Both the position numbers and the translations under genes were made by a program. A stretch of DNA of 12,975 nucleotides from Saprospiraceae bacterium. GTDB lineage: Bacteria > Bacteroidota > Bacteroidia > Chitinophagales > Saprospiraceae. Below, in pieces: positions 1 through 5,295 of the stretch; the stretch's first letter is position 1, and the number at the start of each line of letters is the position of its first letter. The stretch spans positions 1 to 12,975 of the forward strand of contig JALVEF010000184.1 in NCBI GenBank assembly GCA_027031185.1, in the 5' to 3' direction. Below the pieces are notes generated by a model that saw only the letters and a list, made by a program, of their open reading frames with translations, did no database searches and was not told the origin of the DNA.

Positions 1-508
1 GACTGATACGATACGTCGTCGAATAGGGCGACTGATAAAAGACACTGGTATCCTCTTCCACCTGGGCATCTATGGGTATGGTATCAAGGCGACTCCGGAT
101 GTCTGCCCAGTAAGTCTGAAAATCGTTCGGCTCCTGCTCCAACGGAGCCAGCTGCCGCCGGGCATAGAGTGCCGCTGTAGAAGCGCTCAATGTGTCTTGC
201 ACCACAATACAAAAATAATTGCCCGCCTCCGGCGGGGAAAAGCTGACTACGCTCGCCACACCGGCCGTGAGGGATAAGTTGCCCGCCGCCACCACCGGTG
301 TAAGCGGATCGCGACGTATCAAATAACTCACATCTCCGGACACACCGGATTGAATCTGAAAATTGATGGTTTCCCCCTCAAAATACCGGTGCTCCGGCTT
401 GTCCACGGTCACGCTGAGCTGACCATACAGCCCCATCCGGCAAAGGACAATAACGACAATCAGAGAAATGCGCCGGAGCGCATTTCGTGTGGTTGCATCT
501 ATGCTCAT
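1..508 (-). CDS. Acetylxylan esterase-like secreted protein (AXE1 family), N-terminal part, cut by the left edge
   Basis: The reverse strand reads open from an ATG at 508 to the window edge, giving 169 residues. Residues 1-30 look like a signal peptide: a short polar and basic stretch, then a hydrophobic run (ISLIVVIVL) ending ..MGLYGQ. Residues 31 to about 120 are beta-rich (VTVDKP, FEGETINF, GNYFCIVVQD), as expected of an Ig-like accessory domain. From residue 127 the pattern EPNDFQTYWADIRSRLDTIP resembles the start of the AXE1/cephalosporin-C deacetylase alpha/beta-hydrolase family, where a 'DFW.YW....L..IP' segment precedes the catalytic core. Known family members deacetylate xylan, acetylated sugars or cephalosporin C. 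The catalytic Ser-Asp-His would lie outside this window, so activity cannot be judged. The start is supported by the in-frame TGA 10 codons upstream and by a promoter at 581-611. It is the last gene of the left block and reads away from the palindrome at 742-900. Confidence 0.72.
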   Translation of the reverse strand, partial: MSIDATTRNALRRISLIVVIVLCRMGLYGQLSVTVDKPEHRYFEGETINFQIQSGVSGDVSYLIRRDPLTPVVAAGNLSLTAGVASVVSFSPPEAGNYFCIVVQDTLSASTAALYARRQLAPLEQEPNDFQTYWADIRSRLDTIPIDAQVEEDTSVFYQSPYSTTYRIS

Positions 509-580
509 AGTGCGTTTTGTAGTACCAATCCAAAATCACGGGGGAATGGGGAGATTATACTCAACGCGAATCCTCAATGG

Positions 581-611
581 CAAAGCTAACGGGCATTTTC
601 ACCCTTTACAA
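581..611 (-). promoter_or_regulatory. Bacteroidota-type promoter for the AXE1-like gene
   Basis: On the reverse strand there is TTG at 611-609, a 20-base spacer, then TAGCTTTG at 588-581. This fits the -33 TTG / -7 TAnnTTTG pattern of the Bacteroidota primary sigma factor. The same 20-base spacing is seen at the rpoD promoter in this window. Transcription would start near 575, giving a leader of about 65 bases before the ATG at 508. Confidence 0.6.
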
Positions 612-741
612 GGAATGGAGGGGTAAGCCGGACGCCTCTGTCATCAAATTACAGCACCTGCGGTATAAAACACGTGGCAATAGGCGGCCATACAAGCATA
701 CCCGCCGCCCAAAACCCAACCAAAGCATCATTTCAGGACGT

Positions 742-900
742 AACTGTTTAGGTGCTCCTGTTTTTAGGGATAAAATAGGCATTTTTGTTCCTGTTGAAGC
801 GAAAATTTTCGATGCGTAGCAGCGCTACGTGAGAAAATTTTTGCAAAAACAGGGGCAAAAAGGGCATTTTAGCACAAAAACAGCGGGTACCTAAACAGCT
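742..900. repeat. 159-base long imperfect inverted repeat (palindromic element, copy 1)
   Basis: The ends are AACTGTTTAGGT (742-753) and ACCTAAACAGCT (889-900), inverted copies differing at one position. Similarity continues inward through both arms. The inner part has GAAAATTTTC (801-810) facing GAGAAAATTTTTGC (831-844), and the tip is a perfect six-base stem CGTAGC/GCTACG (815-820 / 824-829) around AGC. Outer arm parts contain CTCCTGTTTTTAGGG and its relatives. The arms are imperfect, with several mismatches and small gaps. The right end overlaps the TAG stop (899-901) of the DUF1684 gene. No coding sequence is credible inside. It could act as a strong RNA hairpin for that minus-strand transcript, or be a MITE/REP-like mobile repeat. 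A relative of the left arm occurs at 5144-5233. Confidence 0.8.
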
Positions 901-1960
901 ACTTCAGGACAATAGAATCCAAAAAACGCGCACCGGCTGCACTCGGCAGACCGGCCAGTTCAATGGTGGACAATAGAAAGCCCCGATTGCCCACAAGAAT
1001 AAAGCGCCACCGGCTGTGCGACTTGCCCGCTACAGTCTCAAACTCATAAGTGTCATGCCCATACAAAGAAGTGCGTTTCATGGAGACCAAACGCGCATGA
1101 GACAAGTCCAACAGATAGGACAAATAGGATTGAAAACACGAGTTTTGCGCCGCAGGCGTAAGCTGAGGACAAGTAGAATCGAAATCGAGAATTTCGAACT
1201 GATAGACAAAGACCGAATCTTTTTCAAAGCGGCCGGCATAGCGAAACCGCCGCACCCGGGCGCTTAGTCCGTCCATTTGCAGGCTGTCTTGTGCATACAC
1301 CGGCTGGCCGGGAAACGTAAGACTGAGTCCGTATTCACTCAGTTTCAGCACAGTGCCGGAAGCCGTGTCCCAGCGTACACCGGCTCTAATTTCACAAGGC
1401 AAGTGGTTCTCCACCGGCACCAGCGGGCAGGAATAGGCGTGGTTGTACGCACAAAAGGGGTTATAGGCCTTATTGAAATCAATGATAATGGAGTCTCCCT
1501 CCGGTATCTTCAAATCCAGATAGCGACCGCCACCGTAGGATTCTACCCCGTTGGTCAAGTCCGTAAAGGGCAAAAAGAGATAGTCTTTGTACTTTGGATG
1601 ATGCAAAAGCCGCTTGTTTTGAAACAGTGTCAAGCGGTACGGATGCCCCTCCAGCTCAAAATCGGCATACCCATACCGTCTGAAATACACACGGCGTTGC
1701 TTTGTAGTGGGATATGTCTCAAACGGTGTATGCTCCAAAGGGGTGAATCGCGCCTTGACGCGGTACTTGATATTCGCAGGAAAAAAATGGTGCCCCGTAA
1801 ACCGCTGACGCTCCTTTTCCGCCAACGGCGAACGCTCCGGATCCTGAAATTCGCGGTTCAGCTCTTCGCGAAACTGCCTGACCTCCTCATAAAAGTCCGT
1901 CTGTCCGAACACAGCCGGACACACTACCAACAAGACCAGCAGTGCAAAAGCCCCTTTCAT
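899..1960 (-). CDS. Secreted DUF1684 protein with an extra C-terminal domain
   Basis: This 353-residue protein starts best at the ATG at 1960, because MKGAFALLVLLVVCPAVFGQ is then an ordinary signal peptide; the frame is open 12 codons further but that extension adds nothing. Residues 21 to about 194 form a DUF1684 domain. Its hallmarks are YGGGRYLDL (142-150), DFNKAYNPFCAYN (161-173) and CPLVPVENHLPCEIRAG (178-194). DUF1684 proteins are widespread but have no settled biochemical role that I know of. Residues about 200-353 are a second, mixed alpha/beta segment ending VGNRGFLLSTIEL..FLDSIVLK, a tail reminiscent of PsbP/DUF1795-like folds; that resemblance is weak. It contains two cysteines (..STCPQL.., ..NSCFQS..) that could form a disulfide outside the cytoplasm. 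No promoter is visible in the 70 bases after the START-like gene, so the two are probably co-transcribed. The stop sits on the edge of the long palindrome. Confidence 0.8.
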   Translation of the reverse strand: MKGAFALLVLLVVCPAVFGQTDFYEEVRQFREELNREFQDPERSPLAEKERQRFTGHHFFPANIKYRVKARFTPLEHTPFETYPTTKQRRVYFRRYGYADFELEGHPYRLTLFQNKRLLHHPKYKDYLFLPFTDLTNGVESYGGGRYLDLKIPEGDSIIIDFNKAYNPFCAYNHAYSCPLVPVENHLPCEIRAGVRWDTASGTVLKLSEYGLSLTFPGQPVYAQDSLQMDGLSARVRRFRYAGRFEKDSVFVYQFEILDFDSTCPQLTPAAQNSCFQSYLSYLLDLSHARLVSMKRTSLYGHDTYEFETVAGKSHSRWRFILVGNRGFLLSTIELAGLPSAAGARFLDSIVLK

Positions 1961-2030
1961 ACCGGTAATCATAGGCAAGGCAGCGTGGGTACGCACTTTT
2001 TACTGATTGTAACCGAAAAAGTTGTCCATT

Positions 2031-2411
2031 TCAGGCTCCAAGCACGTGTTTTAACACTTCAATCACATTGTCCCAGTAGAGTGTCTCTTCCTCTTGTTCA
2101 TCCTGAGCACAGAATGTGGTGATGTGCAAGACCGTCTCATTGGTGAGCGGCGACTTGGACACCGTCAACAGTGTCTCCTCCTCGCTATCCCGGTCCAGCC
2201 AGGTAAAGCGCACCCAATCCTGGTTTTTGTTTGTTGTGCACCGGGCCCTTTCCACCTGACCGGCCCACTCAAACTCATAGATATCATCCCGCACGCCTAT
2301 GTCATCACAAAACCAGGTCTTGAGCCCCTCCGGTGTGGATAAATATTTGAATAGCATGGGCTTCGAGCAGCTAAACAAATACTCAAAATCCATCTGTACG
2401 CGTTCGTTCAT
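2031..2411 (-). CDS. START-like (SRPBCC-fold) small cytoplasmic protein
   Basis: This 126-residue protein starts at the ATG at 2411 (MNERVQMDFEYLF). An upstream in-frame ATG at 2447 would add 12 residues that do not look like the family. The pattern matches the Bacteroidota START-like family: a first beta strand, then SKPMLFKYLSTPEGLKTWFCDDI, a strand with YEFEWAG, VRFTWLD, a strand with TVLHITTF, an acidic loop, and a final helix LYWDNVIEVLKHVLGA. The fold normally encloses a hydrophobic ligand, but neither the ligand nor the role of this family is established to my knowledge. There is no signal peptide. It lies divergent from rpoD, sharing a 328-base control region, and immediately precedes the DUF1684 gene on the same strand. 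The final LKHVLGA and the WFCDDI motif give good confidence in family, not function. Confidence 0.8.
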   Translation of the reverse strand: MNERVQMDFEYLFSCSKPMLFKYLSTPEGLKTWFCDDIGVRDDIYEFEWAGQVERARCTTNKNQDWVRFTWLDRDSEEETLLTVSKSPLTNETVLHITTFCAQDEQEEETLYWDNVIEVLKHVLGA

Positions 2412-2538
2412 CGTTTTGTCATGTTTAGTTTCTGATCGGAGCCACACGCGCTATCTCGCTGACATTCAGCCATATACGCTGCCGCTTCCTAAGCCCCGAA
2501 CGGGGGATTTAACGCAAAATCACCAAGTCAGAAGTACC

Positions 2539-2546
2539 CAAATATA
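2539..2546 (-). promoter_or_regulatory. -7 box for the START-like/DUF1684 unit
   Basis: The reverse strand reads TATATTTG at 2546-2539, an exact TAnnTTTG match. No TTG is found 17-23 bases upstream, so only the -7 half is supported. Transcription would begin near 2532, leaving a leader of about 120 bases. That leader contains CCCCGTTCGGGG, which could form only a small four-pair hairpin. Confidence 0.45.
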
Positions 2547-2597
2547 GGAATTTTATCAAAAAAACGGGCTTTTTTTGCATTTAATTAACAAATCGCC

Positions 2598-2628
2598 TTG
2601 ACAGGCGCCTGTTTTGGATTTACCTTTG
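2598..2628 (+). promoter_or_regulatory. rpoD promoter with a perfect 12-base palindrome in its spacer
   Basis: TTG at 2598-2600, a 20-base spacer and TACCTTTG at 2621-2628 match the Bacteroidota -33/-7 consensus. Transcription would start near 2634, about 105 bases before the ATG. The spacer carries ACAGGCGCCTGT (2601-2612), a perfect palindrome directly after the -33 element and well placed for a repressor. This site has both promoter halves, so it is one of the two best promoters in the window. Confidence 0.62.
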
Positions 2629-2639
2629 TCCGGTCTTTA

Positions 2640-2705
2640 CAGCGGCGCTCCGGCGCTGCTGATCCCGTGGACATAATTTGAGAAACAAACCTGTACCGGT
2701 ACCGG
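2640..2705 (+). promoter_or_regulatory. Structured leader of rpoD
   Basis: The presumed 5' leader holds an imperfect hairpin (CAGCGGCGCTCCGGCGCTG, 2640-2658; five outer pairs, one G-G mismatch, two inner pairs). It also holds nested small palindromes GTACCGGTAC (2693-2702) and CCGGTACCGG (2696-2705). No known riboswitch or ribosomal-protein leader was recognised. Whether these matter for sigma-factor expression is unknown. Confidence 0.3.
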
Positions 2706-2739
2706 ACGCGGTCACCGGGCTACCCAATACTACTCGTAC

Positions 2740-3609
2740 ATGAGACAGTTAAAAATTACCAAGTCCATTACCAACCGGGAAAGTCAGTCTCTTGAAAAGT
2801 ACCTCCAGGAAATTGGTAAAGTGGACCTCCTGACGCCCGAAGAGGAAGTCGAATTGGCCAAACGCATCAAACAAGGCGATCGTCAGGCCTTGGAGCAGCT
2901 CACCAAAGCTAATTTGCGCTTTGTCGTTTCAGTCGCCAAGCAGTACCAAAATCAGGGACTTTCTCTAAGCGACTTGATCAATGAAGGCAACCTCGGCCTC
3001 ATCAAAGCTGCCCAGCGCTTTGACGAAACCCGCGGATTCAAGTTTATTTCTTATGCCGTGTGGTGGATTCGCCAGTCCATCCTCCAGGCGCTGGCCGAAC
3101 AAAGCCGCATTGTGCGCCTGCCGCTGAACAAAGTCGGCTCGCTCAACAAAATCAATCGCGCATTCTCCGAGCTGGAGCAGGAGTTTGAGCGCGACCCATC
3201 GCCCGAAGAACTCGCCCAGGCGCTCAACATCACCACCAAAGAAGTAGAGACCACGCTCGGTGTAGCCGCCCGACACGTTTCCGTGGATGCCCCCTTTGTC
3301 GAAGGCGAAGACAACTCTTTGCTGGACGTCCTCGAAAACGACAAGACGCCGGAGACCGACCGCCAACTGGAATACATCGAATCGCTCCGGCGTGAAATTG
3401 AGCGCTCGCTCAGCACGCTTACCCCGCGCCAGGCTGACGTGGTCAAGCTCTACTTCGGCATCGGCATCCCCCACCCCATGTCCCTCGAAGACATTGGTGC
3501 CAAGTTTGACTTGACACGCGAGCGCGTCCGCCAGATCAAGGACAAAGCCATCAGCAAGCTGCGCACCACATCCAAAAGCAAGCTGCTCCGCCACTATCTC
3601 GGCCAATAG
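2740..3609 (+). CDS. rpoD: Primary RNA polymerase sigma factor RpoD (Bacteroidota type)
   Basis: This 289-residue protein directs RNA polymerase to housekeeping promoters. It starts MRQLKITKSITNRES, the usual start of Bacteroidota primary sigma factors, with no region 1.1. Region 1.2 is about residues 15-48 (SLEKYLQEIGKVDLLTPEEE). Region 2 follows at about 52-121, including NLRFVVSVAKQYQ, LSDLINEGNLGLIKAAQRFD and the melting and -10-reading helix RGFKFISYAVWWIRQSI. Region 3 is about 130-205, with VEGEDNSLLDVLE as the linker. Region 4 is about 215-284, with a helix-turn-helix LEDIGAKFDLTRERVRQIKDKAISKL. The protein ends SKLLRHYLGQ as in relatives. All key segments are intact. TAnnTTTG promoters in this window are what this sigma factor is expected to read. 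Its stop is directly adjacent to the stop of convergent glpK, with no base between. Confidence 0.97.
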   Translation: MRQLKITKSITNRESQSLEKYLQEIGKVDLLTPEEEVELAKRIKQGDRQALEQLTKANLRFVVSVAKQYQNQGLSLSDLINEGNLGLIKAAQRFDETRGFKFISYAVWWIRQSILQALAEQSRIVRLPLNKVGSLNKINRAFSELEQEFERDPSPEELAQALNITTKEVETTLGVAARHVSVDAPFVEGEDNSLLDVLENDKTPETDRQLEYIESLRREIERSLSTLTPRQADVVKLYFGIGIPHPMSLEDIGAKFDLTRERVRQIKDKAISKLRTTSKSKLLRHYLGQ

Positions 3610-5115
3610 TCAGCCGGCACCGGATGACGAAGGCGAAACCTCCCAATCCATACTCCGCCGGACGGCTTCCCTCCACTTGGCGTACTTCGCCTCGCGGATA
3701 TTGGCGGCCATGCGCGGTGTGAAGCGGTGCTCAATAGTCTTCTGCCGTAAAATATCAGCTCGGTCCCAAAAACCGGCGCCGACCCCTGCCAAATAACCGG
3801 CGCCCAACGCCGTGGATTCAATGATACCGGGACGCTCCACCGGAATATCCAACACATCGGACTGAAACTGCATCAGATAGTCATTGGCCACAGCGCCGCC
3901 GTCCACACGAAGCGACTTCAACCGGAAGCCGGCATCCTGCTGCATAGCCTCCACCAGATCCCGCGTCTGAAAAGCAATGGCGTTCAGCACGGCCTGTACT
4001 AAATGCGCCTTGCCCGTGTCGCGTGTCAGCCCGAAGACGGCACCCCGTGCGTACATATTCCAGTACGGCGCCCCCAGGCCTGCAAAAGCCGGCACCATAA
4101 TGACAGGATTATCCGGGCCGGCAGCGCGCGCCAGCTCCTCCGTCTCACGCGCATCGCCAATAAGCCCCATACTGTCACGAAGCCACTGCACCGCCGCACC
4201 GGCCACAAAAACACTGCCCTCGAGCGCGTAGGTAGTGACGCCATCCAAATGCCACGCCACCGTGGTCAGTAAGTTATTCCGGGACAATGTCGCCTCCTGC
4301 CCCGTATTCATCAACAGAAAACAACCCGTCCCGTAAGTATTCTTGGCCTGGCCGGCTTCAAAACAAGCCTGACCAAACAGCGCCGCCTGCTGATCACCGG
4401 CAATGCCCGTCACGGGGATGCGATGCCCCTGCCACCGGAAATAACCGAAAAGACCGGCCGATGGCATCACATCCGGCAGCATCGCCGCCGGAATATCCAG
4501 CTCACCCAACATCCGATCATCCCAACGCCCCCGGTGCAGATCAAACAGCATGGTACGCGACGCATTCGAATAGTCCGTCGCATGCACCCGCCCCTCCGTC
4601 ATATTCCACAACAGCCAGGTGTCAATCGTACCAAAAAGCAGATCACCCGCACGCGCACGCGCGCGCCCATCCGGCACATGATCCAATATCCAGCTTATCT
4701 TAGTCGCCGAGAAATAAGAATCAATCACCAACCCCGTCGTCTCTCTCACATAATTTTCGAGATTGCGCGCTTTCAGCGCGTCGCAGATTTCTGACGTGCG
4801 CGTGTCCTGCCACACCAGTGCATGATAGACGGGTGCGCCTGTATGTTTATCCCATACCACAGTCGTCTCCCGCTGATTCGTAATTCCGATGGCACGAATA
4901 TCCGCCGGGCGAAGGTCGTGCCGTTTTAGTAGTTCCGAGAAAGTGCCCAGTTGCGTATCTAAAATCTCTTTCGGATCGTGCTCGACCCAGCCGGGCCGCG
5001 GAAAAATCTGCCTAAACTCGCGCTGCACCATATCCACGATACGGCCCTGCTCATCTATCAACACCGAGCGTGAACTCGTCGTCCCCTGATCGAAGGCTAC
5101 GATATAATTTCCCAT
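3610..5115 (-). CDS. glpK: Glycerol kinase
   Basis: This 501-residue protein, almost the length of E. coli GlpK, phosphorylates glycerol with ATP to sn-glycerol 3-phosphate in the cytoplasm. It has the two FGGY-kinase domains. Visible motifs are DQGTTSSR (residues 9-16, phosphate loop), NQRETT (80-85, glycerol-binding Arg and Glu), GIAGDQQAALFGQ (238-250, with catalytic Asp241) and NTYGTGCFLLMN, followed by RVDGGA.NDYLMQFQSD in the C-terminal ATP-binding part. Gly230 and Arg232 appear to align with residues of the E. coli fructose-1,6-bisphosphate loop, but the rest of that loop (FRWQ) differs, so allosteric control is uncertain. The ATG at 5115 is 18 bases from a TATATTTG box. No glpF or glpD lies alongside, so the gene stands alone. 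The distance to the upstream LptD-like gene is 180 bases and includes a repeat. Confidence 0.97.
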   Translation of the reverse strand: MGNYIVAFDQGTTSSRSVLIDEQGRIVDMVQREFRQIFPRPGWVEHDPKEILDTQLGTFSELLKRHDLRPADIRAIGITNQRETTVVWDKHTGAPVYHALVWQDTRTSEICDALKARNLENYVRETTGLVIDSYFSATKISWILDHVPDGRARARAGDLLFGTIDTWLLWNMTEGRVHATDYSNASRTMLFDLHRGRWDDRMLGELDIPAAMLPDVMPSAGLFGYFRWQGHRIPVTGIAGDQQAALFGQACFEAGQAKNTYGTGCFLLMNTGQEATLSRNNLLTTVAWHLDGVTTYALEGSVFVAGAAVQWLRDSMGLIGDARETEELARAAGPDNPVIMVPAFAGLGAPYWNMYARGAVFGLTRDTGKAHLVQAVLNAIAFQTRDLVEAMQQDAGFRLKSLRVDGGAVANDYLMQFQSDVLDIPVERPGIIESTALGAGYLAGVGAGFWDRADILRQKTIEHRFTPRMAANIREAKYAKWREAVRRSMDWEVSPSSSGAG

Positions 5116-5132
5116 GACATTGGTTTAGGCCC

Positions 5133-5140
5133 CAAATATA
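5133..5140 (-). promoter_or_regulatory. -7 box for glpK, directly next to the 5144-5233 repeat
   Basis: The reverse strand reads TATATTTG at 5140-5133. Transcription would start near 5127, giving a leader of only about 12 bases. There is no TTG 17-23 bases upstream. That place is occupied by the end of the repeat, so any upstream contact sequence would be supplied by the repeat itself. Confidence 0.45.
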
Positions 5141-5143
5141 AGC

Positions 5144-5233
5144 AACTGTTTGGCTGCTCCTGTTTTTAGGGGCAACTGATTAGGCACTCCTGTTTTTTGG
5201 GACAAAACAGGCATTTTTGTGCCTGTTAAAGCC
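5144..5233. repeat. Repeat copy 2: relative of the palindrome's left arm with a duplicated 30-base unit
   Basis: The segment divides into three 30-base parts. Parts 1 (5144-5173) and 2 (5174-5203) are imperfect tandem copies, by my count 23 of 30 alike, both beginning AACTG and containing ACTCCTG or GCTCCTG followed by a T-run and GGG. Part 1 matches 742-771 of the long palindrome at about 26 of 30. Part 3 (5204-5233) matches 772-801, also about 26 of 30. The palindrome's centre and right arm are absent here. The element fills most of the glpK to LptD-like intergenic space. No coding sequence is credible in it. Confidence 0.75.
5206..5227 (-). terminator. Possible terminator hairpin after the LptD-like gene
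   Basis: AACAGGCA (5206-5213) and TGCCTGTT (5220-5227) are perfect inverted copies around a six-base loop. Read on the reverse strand, 68 bases past the LptD-like stop, the stem is followed by TTGTCCC, so together with the stem end there is only a short T-run. It may stop the upstream transcript before glpK. It lies within repeat copy 2; the matching place in copy 1 has two mismatches and is weaker. Confidence 0.4.
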
Positions 5234-5295
5234 AGTATGTACAGATCAAATCGGCTACACTCCCCCGGCAAAAGAAACTCGCCACACACGCGCCA

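Noticed and set aside
606..731. 41-residue open frame on the - strand starting with two ATG codons
   Set aside because: The translation is Arg/Cys/Leu-rich with no clear family; it overlaps the AXE1 -33 element. Kept only as a finding on a possible gene remnant.
577..819. 80-residue open frame on the + strand running into the palindrome
   Set aside because: It is composed of intergenic and palindrome sequence, has no recognisable motif or plausible domain, and runs opposite to the AXE1 promoter.
1277..2122. 281-residue + strand open frame
   Set aside because: It is the mirror of the DUF1684 and START-like genes, which show clear family motifs and a signal peptide; this frame shows none.
2965..3606. 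213-residue - strand open frame across rpoD
   Set aside because: It is antisense to a complete sigma factor gene and shows no family resemblance.
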